The notes beneath the pieces are model-generated. The model was not told the DNA's origin. It ran no database searches and was given only the letters and a program-made list of their open reading frames with translations. A program made the position numbers and the translations under genes. From positions 20,482 to 84,481 of the forward strand of contig NZ_AULB01000035.1 of NCBI RefSeq assembly GCF_000425065.1: a DNA stretch of 64,000 nt, in the 5' to 3' direction. The DNA is from Actinomadura rifamycini DSM 43936. GTDB taxonomy: Bacteria; Actinomycetota; Actinomycetes; Streptosporangiales; Streptosporangiaceae. Positions 26,050-36,005 of this stretch are shown one piece after another (the stretch's first letter is position 1; each line of letters starts with the position of its first letter).

Positions 26050-29000
26050 GCGGCCGCCCCGACAAGCGCCCCGGCGCGCTGCCCGACGCGCTTCCCGACG
26101 AGGACGTCCTCACCCTGCCGTCCGCGTGGCTGCGGCTCCTGCACCCGCGGCGCGGCGGCACGCCCGTCCCGCGCCCGCGCGGCGGGTACGCGGCCGACGT
26201 CCCGGACCTCCTCGCCGCGGCCGCCCCGCACGTCGAGGGCCTCCCGCGGAACGCGCAGGCCGCCCCGGACGTCCGGGACGCCGCGCGGCGGCACCTGGCC
26301 GGGGAGCCGGACGCGCTCGGCGCGGCGGCCGTCGCGGCGGTCGCGGCCGCGGCGACGGCGGGGCAGGACCTCGCCGGGGCGCACGCCGCGCACCGGGCGT
26401 TCGCGGACCGCTGGCACGCCGGCCACGGGCTCGGGTTCGCCGCCTGCGCCGCGGTGGAGCTGACCCGCCTGACCGTGACCCGGGACGCGTCCGGCTTCGC
26501 GGTCGAGCGGCACACCGGGGTGTGGCCGGAGGAGGGCGCGACCGGTCCGCTGCGGCACGTCCGGCGGCTCCTCGCGACGGCGCCCGCCGCCGACCACGAC
26601 GACGCGGTCCGGCTCCTGGCGGACCGCCGGACGACCCCGGCGGCGGCCGGCGTCGCCGCGTACCTCGCGCCGACCCGGCGGGACTGGGTGGCCGAGTGCG
26701 TCGAGGAGAGCGCCGCCACCCCCTGGCTGCGGAGGCTGGCCCGCCTGTCGGTCGCCGACCCGGCGCCCCTCGGCCGCTCCTCCCTCGTCCCCTACGGGCA
26801 CGTCCACGCCCGCGACGAGCTGGTGACGCTCGCGGACGGCGTGGGCCCGGACCTCCTCGGCATCCTCCTCGACCGCCTCGAACTGGGCGGCCTCACCGCC
26901 CGCGACCGCGGGTTCCTCCTCGACACCGTGGCGGTGCTGCCGTCGGACGAGGCGTTCGGCGCGCTGCTCGGCCTGCTCGTCCGCAAGGGCGTCCGCAGGC
27001 AGGTCCGGCGGGACGCGCGGCGGGCGCTGGGCGCCGCGGCGGCGCGCTTCCCGGTGCGGGCGCTCCGGCTGGCGGCGGCCTCGGGCGGCGCCGACGTCCG
27101 GCTGCTGCTGCGCGACCACGTCGCGGCGAACCCCGAGCTGGTCGCGGCGGTGCTGCCGGACCTGCCCGGCGACGTCCGCGCGGTCGTCGAGCCGCTCGCC
27201 GCGGGCGGCGGCCCCGCCCTGCCGGAGGCGCCGCCGGACGTCCTGCCCGCACCGCCGTGGGACCGCCCGGTCAAGCCGGTCGTGCGGGGGGCGGCGCCGC
27301 CCGCGACCCGCGGGACCGCCTGGGACGACGGCGAGCGCGCGGCGTGGTTCGCCGAGGCCGCCCGCCGGGTCCCGCCCCCGGACGCCCCGGACTGGGAGCG
27401 CATCGTGCGCTCCTACCGCCGCGGCGACGTGCAGTGGCAGGTGCTGCTGCACGCCCCGGAGGAGTTCACGGGGCCGCTGCTGGCGGACCTCGAACGGAAC
27501 CCCCGCTGGTGCGATCCGGCCGTGGCGCGCGGCATCGTGGCCCGGCTGGGGGAGCGGGCGTACCGGGCGGCGCTCGCGCTGGTCGGCTACTCGGTGGCGG
27601 ACCACGTCGGGCTGCTCGTGCCGTTCCGCGACGCCGAGGTCGCCGCGCAGATGGCCGGACGGCTGCTGCGCGGCGGCCCGACCGGGGAGGCGGCGCGCGA
27701 CTGGTGCGACCGGCACGGCCCCGCAGCCGCGCCCTACCTGGCGCCCGACGCCCTCGGCACCCGGACGGGGGCGCGCCGCGCCGCCGAGGCGGCGCTGCGC
27801 CGCATCGCGGCCCGGCACGGCACGGACGCCGTCGCGGCCGCCGTCCCCGCGGCGGCGGACGAGCTGCGGACCCTGCTGACCGCGCATCCCGCGCAGACCG
27901 GCCTCGCCCGCCGGCCCAAGCTCGACGGCTGGGCGAACCTCGCCGCCCTCCCGCCCGTGCTGCTGCGCGGCGGGGACCGGGTGCTGCCGGCCGAAGCCGT
28001 CCGGACGCTCGTCGAACTGCTCGCGCTGCCCGACGACGGCGGCGTCGGCGCCGTCGAGGAGGTGTGCGACCCCGGTTCGCTGGCGGAGTTCGGCCTCGCC
28101 CTGTTCGAGCGCTGGCGGGTGGGCGGGATGCCGTCCGACGGGCGCTGGGCGCTGGAGCAGCTCGCCCGCACCGGGGACGACGCCGCCGTCCGGGCGGTGC
28201 TGCGGGCGCTGCGCGGCTGGACGAAGCGGGACGTGCGGGACGTGACGTGCGCGCTGCGGACGCTCGCCGGGATCGGCTCCGACACCGCGGTCACCGCCCT
28301 GTACGAGATGTCGGTGAAGGGCCGCGCGCGCAAGGTCCGCGACGCGGCGGCCGAGGTGCTCGCGGAGACCGCGGCGGCGCGGGGCCTGGCCGTCGAGACG
28401 CTCGCCGACCGGTCCGTCCCCCGTCTCGGGCTGGACGCGGACGCCGCGACGACCCTCGACTACGGGCCGCGCCGCTTCACCGTCGGGTTCGACGAGCGGC
28501 TCGCCCCGGTCGTCGCCGACGGCGACGGGGCCCGCCGCACGACCCTCCCGCGGCCCACCGCGAAGGACGACCCGGTCCTCGCGCCCGCCGCCCACGCCCG
28601 GTTCGCCGACCTGCGCAAGGACGTCGAGGCGGTCGCGCTGCTCCAGGTCGAGCGGCTGGAGCGGGCGATGCTGGACGGCCGCCGCTGGACGCCCGGGGAG
28701 TTCCGCGGCTACGCGGTCGCGCACCCGGTCGTGCGGCGGATCGCGCGCCGCCTGGTGTGGATCGCCGAAGAGGACGGCGGGCACGGGGGCGGCGGGCACG
28801 GGGGCGGCGGGGCGACGGCGTTCCGCGTCGCGGAGGACGGCACGTTCGCCGACGCGGCCGACGAGGCGTTCGAGCCGTCCGGGACGGCGCGGATCCGCGT
28901 CGCGCACCCGGAGCTGCTCGGCGCGGAGACGGAGACGTGGACGGAGATTTTCGCCGACTACGAGGTCCTGCAGCCGTTCGCGCAGCTCGGCCGGCCCTGC

Positions 29001-29351
29001 CTGCGGCTCACCGGGCGGGAGCGGGACGCGTCCGTCCTCGGCCGCTTCGAGGGGATGCGGCTGCTCCGCCGCGACGTCCACGACCTGCCCGCGGACGGCT
29101 GGACGTGGAACTCGGCGGAGACGATCGAGAAGGGCGTCTCGCGGCCGGTCGGCGGCGGGCTGCACGTCGTCGTCGAGTTCGAGCCCGGACCCGACGCCGC
29201 GACGCTGAGCGTCCGGTGCGTCCGGGCGTCCGCCGCGTCCGTCCAGGACGGGGCGCACGCCGACACCCCCGTCCGGTTCCGCGACCTCGACCCCGTGCGG
29301 ACGTCCGAGGCGCTGACCGCGCTGACCGCCCTCGCTTGCACGTCCGCCTGA
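26046..29351 (+). CDS. DUF4132 protein, array copy 2
   Basis: 1101 aa, starting at the ATG that overlaps the previous stop. The N-terminal box DVLTLPSAWLRLLHPRRGG is at about 20-38, followed by a helical-repeat middle (for example DEAFGALL, RFPVRALRLAA). The DUF4132 core starts near 795 (LDYGPRRFTVGFDE), and ADYEVLQPFAQLGRP is near 970. Directly before the TAFRVAEDGTFAD block it carries a Gly/His insert, HGGGG twice, from a 15-bp DNA duplication (28782-28811). A 54-base stretch at 28425-28478 is identical to copy 3, suggesting recent exchange between copies. Confidence 0.9.
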   Translation: MSGRPDKRPGALPDALPDEDVLTLPSAWLRLLHPRRGGTPVPRPRGGYAADVPDLLAAAAPHVEGLPRNAQAAPDVRDAARRHLAGEPDALGAAAVAAVAAAATAGQDLAGAHAAHRAFADRWHAGHGLGFAACAAVELTRLTVTRDASGFAVERHTGVWPEEGATGPLRHVRRLLATAPAADHDDAVRLLADRRTTPAAAGVAAYLAPTRRDWVAECVEESAATPWLRRLARLSVADPAPLGRSSLVPYGHVHARDELVTLADGVGPDLLGILLDRLELGGLTARDRGFLLDTVAVLPSDEAFGALLGLLVRKGVRRQVRRDARRALGAAAARFPVRALRLAAASGGADVRLLLRDHVAANPELVAAVLPDLPGDVRAVVEPLAAGGGPALPEAPPDVLPAPPWDRPVKPVVRGAAPPATRGTAWDDGERAAWFAEAARRVPPPDAPDWERIVRSYRRGDVQWQVLLHAPEEFTGPLLADLERNPRWCDPAVARGIVARLGERAYRAALALVGYSVADHVGLLVPFRDAEVAAQMAGRLLRGGPTGEAARDWCDRHGPAAAPYLAPDALGTRTGARRAAEAALRRIAARHGTDAVAAAVPAAADELRTLLTAHPAQTGLARRPKLDGWANLAALPPVLLRGGDRVLPAEAVRTLVELLALPDDGGVGAVEEVCDPGSLAEFGLALFERWRVGGMPSDGRWALEQLARTGDDAAVRAVLRALRGWTKRDVRDVTCALRTLAGIGSDTAVTALYEMSVKGRARKVRDAAAEVLAETAAARGLAVETLADRSVPRLGLDADAATTLDYGPRRFTVGFDERLAPVVADGDGARRTTLPRPTAKDDPVLAPAAHARFADLRKDVEAVALLQVERLERAMLDGRRWTPGEFRGYAVAHPVVRRIARRLVWIAEEDGGHGGGGHGGGGATAFRVAEDGTFADAADEAFEPSGTARIRVAHPELLGAETETWTEIFADYEVLQPFAQLGRPCLRLTGRERDASVLGRFEGMRLLRRDVHDLPADGWTWNSAETIEKGVSRPVGGGLHVVVEFEPGPDAATLSVRCVRASAASVQDGAHADTPVRFRDLDPVRTSEALTALTALACTSA

Positions 29352-29380
29352 CCGCGCCCGCCCGAGTTCCTGGATCCCGC

Positions 29381-32300
29381 ATGCCGCACGACGAAGACGT
29401 CCTGACGCTCCCCGCCGCCTGGCGGCGCCACCTGCACCCGCGGCGCGGCGGCGCCCCCGGCCCGGCGGTCCGGGCGGACGGGGCGCGGGACGTGCCGGCC
29501 CTCCTCGCGGAGGCGTCCGGCGCGCTCGACGCGCTGCTCGCGGGCCGGCACGGCGACCCGGCCCGCGCCGGCGCGGCGCGCCGCCACCTGGCCGGGACGC
29601 CCGACCCGGCGGGCGCGGCGGTCGTCGCGGCCGTCACCGCGTTGGCGACGCGGGGCCGGGAACGCGGCAGGCGGGAGATCCACCGGGCGTTCGCCGGGTA
29701 CTGGGCGGCCGAGCACGGGCCCGCGTTCGCGGCCCGCGCGGTCGTGGAACTGGCCCGCACGGCCGTGCGGCGCGCCGGCGGAGGCCCGTGGCGGGGATGC
29801 TGGCTGGGCGCGGAACCCCGCGCCAGGCTGGAGACGAACACGCACGACGCCCTCCGGCGGGTGCGGACCGCGCTCGCCGCGGCGGGCGACGCGGAGTACG
29901 CGGAGGCCGAGCGGCGGCTCGCCCCGTTCGCGGCGGCGCCCGCGGCGGAGCCCGTGCCGGCGTGGCTCGCGGCGTACCTGGTGCCGACGCGCCGCGACTG
30001 GACGGACGCGTGCCTGGCGGCCGGCGCCGACCTCGGCCCCCCGCACCGGCCGCTGATGCTGTGCGCGATCGGCGACGCCGCCCGGCTCGGCGATCCCGCC
30101 GACGGGCCGCTCTGGCGGCACGCGTCCCGGGAGGTGCTGGCCACCCTCGCGGACGGGGTCGGCGCCGACCTCCTGCCGTTCCTCCTGCGGCTGCTCGACC
30201 ACCGGGGCCTCGACGGCAGGGAGCGCGCGGCCGCGTGGGAGACGGTCGCGGTGCTGCCGTCCGACGCCGCGTTCCGCGCGCTGCTGGACGCCGCGCTGCC
30301 CGCCGGCGCCGCGGGCGGGAGGCGCCCCGACCGGCACGCGAAGGCCGCGCTGTCCATCGCGATGGAGCGGTTCCCGGTGCGGGCGCTGCGGCTGCTCGCG
30401 GCGTCGGGTGCGGCCGGTGCCCGCGACCTGCTCGCCGACCACGTCCGCACGCGTCCGGACGCGGTCGCGGGGGCGCTGCCGGACCTGCCGGACGGGATCC
30501 GCGCGGCGGTCGGGCCGCTCGCGGCGGTCCCGGCCGCGGCGGTCCCGGAGGAGACGCCCCCGTTCCTCGCCGAGCTCCCGTGGGACCGGCCCGTGAAACC
30601 GGTCGTGCCGGGGCTGAAGCCGCCCGCCGGCCGCCGGTTCGCCTCGCCCGACCGCGGCTGGGACGCCGACGTCCGCTCCGAGGGCCTCCAGTACCGGGAA
30701 CTGGAGGACCCCGACTGGGACGAGCTCCTCGACCGCTACCGCCGCCGCATGCCGCGCCACCTGAAGGTGCGGTTCCTCATGCGGGCGCCCGACGCCGTGG
30801 TCCGCCCGCTGCTCGCGGACTGGAACCGGCCGGAGGACGCCGTCGACGGCGGTCCGTGGCCGCTGACGCTCGTCGCCCGGCACGGCCTCGACGCCTTCCC
30901 GTTCGCCTGGACGCAGGCCACCGCGCGCCCCGGCCTCGACGGGCGGCTCCTCGTGCCCTACCTCGACGCAGCCGTGGCCCGCTGGATGGGGGAGCGGTGG
31001 GAGCGGGCCGAGAGCGTGTGGGCGCGGGAATGGCTGGACCTGCACGGCCTCGGCGCGGTGCCGTACCTGGCCCCGGCCGCGCTCGGCCGCAAGGCCGGGG
31101 AGCGGCGCGGGGCCGAGGCGGCGCTGCGCGCCCTCGCCGACGCGCACGGCGCCGGCGCCGTCGCGGGCGCGTTCCCCGAGGCGGCGGACGAACTGCGGGC
31201 CGTCCTGTCCGCCCACCCGCTGCGGACGGGCCTCGTGCCGCGGCCGAAGCCCCCCGCGTGGGCGGACCCGGCCGCCCTGCCGGCGGTGCCGCTGCGCGGA
31301 CGGGACGCGGTGCTGCCCGCGGACGCGACCCGGTCGCTCGTCGGGCTGCTGGCGTCGCCCGCCGCGTACGCGACCGGGGACATGCGCGCGAGCCTCGACC
31401 CCGACGCCCTCATGGAGTTCGGCTGGGCCCTGTTCGTGAAGTGGCGGGCCGCCGGGGAGCCCGCGAAGCACGGCTGGGCGCTCGCGCAGCTCGGCCGCAC
31501 CGGCGGCGACGCGACCGTCGCCCGGCTCGTCCCGGTCATCGCCGCCTGGCCCGGCGAGGGCGGGCACGCCAAGGCCGTCGAGGGACTGGACGTGCTCGGC
31601 GCCATCGGCACCGACGCGGCGCTGGCCGCGCTCCGCGAGATCGCCGAGGAGAGCCCGCTGCCCGACCTGCCCTGGCGGGCGCGGGAGAGGTTCCGGGGTG
31701 CCGCCGAGGCCCGCGGCCTCACCTCCGACCGGCTCGAAGACCGGCTCGTCCCCCGCCTCGGGCTGGACGCGGACGCCGCGACGACCCTCGACTACGGGCC
31801 GCGCCGCTTCCGCGTCCGGTTCGACGAGCGGCTCCAGCCGCGCGTCTTCGACGAGAGCGGGACCCCGCGGGCGACGCTGCCGAAGCCCGCCGCGAAGGAC
31901 GACCCGCACCTCGCGCCCGCCGCGTACCGGACGTTCGGCGAGCTGAAGCGGGAGGTGCGGCGCGTCCTGGCCGACCGGCGCCGCGCCCTGGAGAAGGCGA
32001 TGCTGCGCGGCCGGCGGTGGGCGCCGGACGAGTTCCGCGAGCACCTCGCCGGGCATCCGGTCGTGGGGCGCGTCGTGCGCCGCCTGGTGTGGCTCGCGGA
32101 GGACGGCGGCGCGGCGACGGCGTTCCGGATCGCCGAGGACGGCACGTTCGCGGACGTCCGCGACGACCCGTTCGTCCCGGCGGAGTCCGCCCGCGTCCGC
32201 GTCGCGCACCCCGCGCACCTGGGGGACGACCTCCCGGCGTGGTGCGAAACGTTCGCCGACTACGAGGTGCTGCAGCCGTTCCCGCAGCTCGACCGGCCCG

Positions 32301-32674
32301 CCGTCCGCCTCTCCCGCGCGGAGCGCGCGGGCGACCGGCTGGACCGGTACGCGGGCCGCGCGCTCCACGCCGCGGACTTCCGCGCCGCGCGGAACTCCTC
32401 CCCGTGGCGGGCCGGCCGCCTGTACACGGAGCCCGGCGACGAGCGGTGGGCGTGGTGGGACGCGGGCGGCGGGCGGTGCGTCGTCGTCGGGCTCGGCACC
32501 GGGCCGTGGCCGCACCCCCGCGACGCCGACCCGGTGATGACCGTCGAGTACGTCCGGGCGTCGACGCGGCCCGCGCCGAAGGACGGGCCCCTCGGCGGCG
32601 ACCCCGTCCCGTTCGGCGACCTGGACGCCGCCACCGTCTCCGAAGCCCTCACCGTCCTGTTTCCATCCCTCTGA
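29381..32674 (+). CDS. DUF4132 protein, array copy 3
   Basis: 1097 aa. The ATG at 29381 is chosen because it lies directly before the N-terminal box (EDVLTLPAAWRRHLHPRRGG, about 5-24), 29 bases after copy 2; the ribosome site is weak. Its N-terminus is most like copy 4 (both AAWRRHLHPRRGGAPGPA). A variable region around 415-440 (RFASPDRGWDADVRSEG) replaces the acidic WRDGERxEWL segment seen in the others. The DUF4132 core starts near 794, QPFPQLDRPAVRL near 964, and the terminal motif is FGDLDAATVSEAL. Confidence 0.9.
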   Translation: MPHDEDVLTLPAAWRRHLHPRRGGAPGPAVRADGARDVPALLAEASGALDALLAGRHGDPARAGAARRHLAGTPDPAGAAVVAAVTALATRGRERGRREIHRAFAGYWAAEHGPAFAARAVVELARTAVRRAGGGPWRGCWLGAEPRARLETNTHDALRRVRTALAAAGDAEYAEAERRLAPFAAAPAAEPVPAWLAAYLVPTRRDWTDACLAAGADLGPPHRPLMLCAIGDAARLGDPADGPLWRHASREVLATLADGVGADLLPFLLRLLDHRGLDGRERAAAWETVAVLPSDAAFRALLDAALPAGAAGGRRPDRHAKAALSIAMERFPVRALRLLAASGAAGARDLLADHVRTRPDAVAGALPDLPDGIRAAVGPLAAVPAAAVPEETPPFLAELPWDRPVKPVVPGLKPPAGRRFASPDRGWDADVRSEGLQYRELEDPDWDELLDRYRRRMPRHLKVRFLMRAPDAVVRPLLADWNRPEDAVDGGPWPLTLVARHGLDAFPFAWTQATARPGLDGRLLVPYLDAAVARWMGERWERAESVWAREWLDLHGLGAVPYLAPAALGRKAGERRGAEAALRALADAHGAGAVAGAFPEAADELRAVLSAHPLRTGLVPRPKPPAWADPAALPAVPLRGRDAVLPADATRSLVGLLASPAAYATGDMRASLDPDALMEFGWALFVKWRAAGEPAKHGWALAQLGRTGGDATVARLVPVIAAWPGEGGHAKAVEGLDVLGAIGTDAALAALREIAEESPLPDLPWRARERFRGAAEARGLTSDRLEDRLVPRLGLDADAATTLDYGPRRFRVRFDERLQPRVFDESGTPRATLPKPAAKDDPHLAPAAYRTFGELKREVRRVLADRRRALEKAMLRGRRWAPDEFREHLAGHPVVGRVVRRLVWLAEDGGAATAFRIAEDGTFADVRDDPFVPAESARVRVAHPAHLGDDLPAWCETFADYEVLQPFPQLDRPAVRLSRAERAGDRLDRYAGRALHAADFRAARNSSPWRAGRLYTEPGDERWAWWDAGGGRCVVVGLGTGPWPHPRDADPVMTVEYVRASTRPAPKDGPLGGDPVPFGDLDAATVSEALTVLFPSL

Positions 32675-32685
32675 ACTGGAAGAAC

Positions 32686-35600
32686 ATGCTCCCCGACGAA
32701 GACGTCCTGATCCTGCCCGCCGCGTGGCGGCGGCACCTGCACCCGCGGCGCGGCGGCGCGCCCGGCCCGGCGATCCGGCGGACCGGCGGCAAGACCGCGC
32801 CGGAGCTCATGGTGAAGGCGAAGGCGAAGTCCGCGTTCGCGAAACTGCGCGCGGACGACCCCCGCACCGCCGCCGTGCACCGGCACCTGGCGGGGACGCC
32901 CGACCCCGTCGGGGCCGCGACGGTCGCGGCCCTCGTCCAGTACGTGCTCGACTGGTACGAACTGCCGGACGACCCGAACCGCGTGTTCGCCGACCACTGG
33001 GCCGCCGAGCACGGCGTCGTGTTCGCGGCTTGTGCCGCCGTCGAGGTGACGCGCACGCCCAGGCATTTCGACGGGCCGGAGAGCGGCAAGCGGTCGGTGT
33101 CCTTCTACAGCGCCGACCGCGACCGGGCGCACCGCGGCGCGCTGCGCCGCGTCCGCGCCCTGCTGGCCGCCGCGGGCGACGAGGAGTACGCGGAGGCCGA
33201 ACGGGCGCTGGAGCGGTACCGGGTGTCGCCGGGGCTGCGCTGGCCGGTGTCCTACCTGCTGCCCACCCGTGCGGACTGGCTGGCCGAGTGCCTCGCGGAG
33301 CCGGGCTGGGCCGATGGCGGCGACCGGGTGCTGCGGCTCTGCGCCCTCACCGACGCCGCCCAGCTCGGCGACCCGGCGCCCGGCGCCTCCCAGAGCGACA
33401 CGACGCGGGAGGTCCTCGTCACGCTGGCCGACGCCTGCGGCGCCGACCTCCTCCCGTACCTGCTGCACCGGCTCGACGGCGGCGCGCGGTCGCTGACCGC
33501 CGCGGAGCGGACGGCGGTGTGCGAGACGATCGCGGTGCTGCCGTCCGACGCCGCGTTCCGGGCGCTGCTCGACCGGTCCCGGTCCGGCCGCGACCGCACG
33601 GCGGTGCAGGCGCTCGGGCAGGCGATGGAGCGGTTCCCGGTGCGGGCGCTGCGGCTGCTCGCCGGGGCCGGGACCCGGCACGCCCGCGAGCTGCTCGCCG
33701 GGCACGTCCGGGCGCACCCCGCCGCGGTCGCGGCGGCGCTCCCCGGACTGCCGGCCGGGGAGCGGGTGGAGGTGGAGGCGGTCGCGGCGCCGGCCGTCCC
33801 GGACGCGGACGCGGCGCCCGCGGCGACGCCCGGGTTCCTCCGGGACCTGCCGGGGGACCGCCCGGTCAAGCCCGTCGTGCCGGGGCTGGAACCGCCCGCC
33901 GTCCGCGCCATGGCCTGGCGGGACGGCGAGCGCGCGGAATGGCTGGCCTCCGACAGCGGCACGTTCCAGCGCCCGAAGGAGAGCTTCGAGGAGCTCGCGG
34001 AGAAGCGCCGCCGGGGCGAGCTGTCCAGGGTCGTCTCGCTGTTCCTGTACGGGCCGGAGGAGCTCGTCCGGCCCCTCCTGCCGGGCTGGACGTTGGACGA
34101 CGAGCTCTCCTATCTCGAAGAGGACATGACGGTCATCATCGCCCGGTACGAGCTCGACGCGCTGGCGCCGGCGCTGGCGTTCGCCGGCCGGGGGGCGCTC
34201 GGCCGCGAGGTCCTGCTCCCGTACACCGGGGAGGAGGTCGCGCTCTGGATGGGGGACCGCCTCGCGCGGCCGGGCGGCGTCCGAGAGACGGAGGCGTGGT
34301 TCGACCGGCACGGGCTGACGGCGGTGCCGTACCTCGTCCCGGCCGCGCTCGGCAAGACGGCCAAGCCCCGGCGGGCCGCGGAGGCGGCCCTGCGGCACCT
34401 CGCCGCCCGGCACGGCCTCGACGCGGTCGTCGCCGCGGCGGCGGACGCGTTCCCCGAGGCCGCGGACCCGCTGCGGGAGGTCCTGTCCGCGCATCCGGTG
34501 TGGACCGGCCTCGCCCGGCGCCCGAAACTGCCGGACTGGGCGGACGTCGCGGGCCTGCCCCCGGTGCTGCTGCGCGACGGCGCGACCGCGCTGTCGGCGG
34601 ACGCCACGCGCGCGCTCGTCGAACTGCTGGCGCTGCCCGACCCGTACGAGGTCGGCGCGATGCGGGACGCCTGCGACCCCGCGTCGCTCGCGGCGTTCGG
34701 CCTGGCCCTGTTCGACCGGTGGCAGGCCGCGGGGGCGCCGGCGAAGGATTCCTGGGCGCTGCTCCAGCTCGGCCGTACGGGCGACGGCGGAACCGTCCGC
34801 CGGCTCGTCCCGCTGATCGAGCGCTGGCCGGGCGAGCGCGGCGTCGCGAAGGCGGAGAAGGGCGTGGACGTCCTCGCCGCGCTGGGATCCGACATGGCGC
34901 TGTCCGCGCTCGACCGCATCGCCCGGACCACGAAGTTCGAATCGCTGCAGTACGCGGCGACGTCCCGGCTGGAGGAGGCCGCCGCCGCCCGCGGGCTCGA
35001 CCTCGACCACCTCATGGACCGGCTCGTCCCCGACTTCGGCCTGGACGCGGACGCCTCGATGACCCTCGACTACGGGACGCGCCGGTTCCGCGTCGGCTTC
35101 GACGAGGAGTTCCGGCCGTTCGTCACCGACGAGGACGGCGAGGTCCGCGCGTCCCTGCCCAAGCCCGCGGCGGCCGACCCCGCGGATCCGGCCGTCGCCG
35201 CGTACCGGGAGTTCACCGACCTGAAGAAGGACGCGCGGGCGGTGGTGGCGGAGCGGCGGCGGCGCCTCCTCAAGGCGATGCGCTACGAGCGGAGCTGGAC
35301 GCACGAGGAGTTCCGGGACCACTTCGTGCGGCACCCCCTCGTGGGCCTCATCGCGCGCCGCCTCGTTTGGCTCGCCCTCGACGGTGCCCCGGACGCCGGT
35401 GCCCCGGACGCCGGGGCCGCGACGGCGTTCCGGGTCGCCGAGGACGGCACGTTCGCCGACGTCCACGACGACCCGTTCGTCCCGTCCGGCACCGCCCGGA
35501 TCCAGGTCGCGCACCCGGCGCGCCTGGACGAGAAGGACGTCGGGGCGTGGGCCGGAGTCCTCGCCGACTACGAGCTCATGCAGCCGTTCGAGCAGCTCGG

Positions 35601-35949
35601 GCACCCGGTCGTCCGGCTCACCGCGGACGAGCCGCGCGGCGACCGGCTCGTCCGGTTCGACGGGACGCGGCTGCCCGTGGACGACATGTGGAGCATCCTG
35701 CACCGCGACAGCTGGACGCAGGAAGCCAGCGGCGACGCATACGAGGTGCGCCTCGTGCGGCGGCTCGGGGGCGCCCGCCGCGTCGTCGTGGAGTTCGCGC
35801 CCGCGGCGCGGACCGGCCCCGACCGCTCCCAGCTCGTCGTCCGCGGCGTCCGGGCCGCCACCGACGGCGGCGCCCCGCTGCCGTTCGGCGCGCTGAGCCC
35901 GGTCGAGGTCTCCGAGACCCTGTCCGTCCTCCTGCCCGCCCGCCCCTGA
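32686..35949 (+). CDS. DUF4132 protein, array copy 4
   Basis: 1087 aa. The ATG at 32686 follows GGAAG by four bases and lies 11 bases after copy 3. Box EDVLILPAAWRRHLHPRRGG at about 5-24. The middle is charged (KAKAKSAFAKL near 45, EELAEKRRRGELSR near 440). The DUF4132 core starts near 785 (LDYGTRRFRVGFDEE), with ADYELMQPFEQLGHP near 961. As in copy 2, the loop before TAFRVAEDGTFAD is lengthened by a 15-bp duplication (35383-35412, encoding GAPDA twice). The terminal motif is FGALSPVEVSETL. Confidence 0.9.
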   Translation: MLPDEDVLILPAAWRRHLHPRRGGAPGPAIRRTGGKTAPELMVKAKAKSAFAKLRADDPRTAAVHRHLAGTPDPVGAATVAALVQYVLDWYELPDDPNRVFADHWAAEHGVVFAACAAVEVTRTPRHFDGPESGKRSVSFYSADRDRAHRGALRRVRALLAAAGDEEYAEAERALERYRVSPGLRWPVSYLLPTRADWLAECLAEPGWADGGDRVLRLCALTDAAQLGDPAPGASQSDTTREVLVTLADACGADLLPYLLHRLDGGARSLTAAERTAVCETIAVLPSDAAFRALLDRSRSGRDRTAVQALGQAMERFPVRALRLLAGAGTRHARELLAGHVRAHPAAVAAALPGLPAGERVEVEAVAAPAVPDADAAPAATPGFLRDLPGDRPVKPVVPGLEPPAVRAMAWRDGERAEWLASDSGTFQRPKESFEELAEKRRRGELSRVVSLFLYGPEELVRPLLPGWTLDDELSYLEEDMTVIIARYELDALAPALAFAGRGALGREVLLPYTGEEVALWMGDRLARPGGVRETEAWFDRHGLTAVPYLVPAALGKTAKPRRAAEAALRHLAARHGLDAVVAAAADAFPEAADPLREVLSAHPVWTGLARRPKLPDWADVAGLPPVLLRDGATALSADATRALVELLALPDPYEVGAMRDACDPASLAAFGLALFDRWQAAGAPAKDSWALLQLGRTGDGGTVRRLVPLIERWPGERGVAKAEKGVDVLAALGSDMALSALDRIARTTKFESLQYAATSRLEEAAAARGLDLDHLMDRLVPDFGLDADASMTLDYGTRRFRVGFDEEFRPFVTDEDGEVRASLPKPAAADPADPAVAAYREFTDLKKDARAVVAERRRRLLKAMRYERSWTHEEFRDHFVRHPLVGLIARRLVWLALDGAPDAGAPDAGAATAFRVAEDGTFADVHDDPFVPSGTARIQVAHPARLDEKDVGAWAGVLADYELMQPFEQLGHPVVRLTADEPRGDRLVRFDGTRLPVDDMWSILHRDSWTQEASGDAYEVRLVRRLGGARRVVVEFAPAARTGPDRSQLVVRGVRAATDGGAPLPFGALSPVEVSETLSVLLPARP

Positions 35950-36005
35950 CCGCCGCTTCCGACCCCCGGCGCCCTGCGCGCACCGCTTCGAACGGAGATA
36001 TTTCG

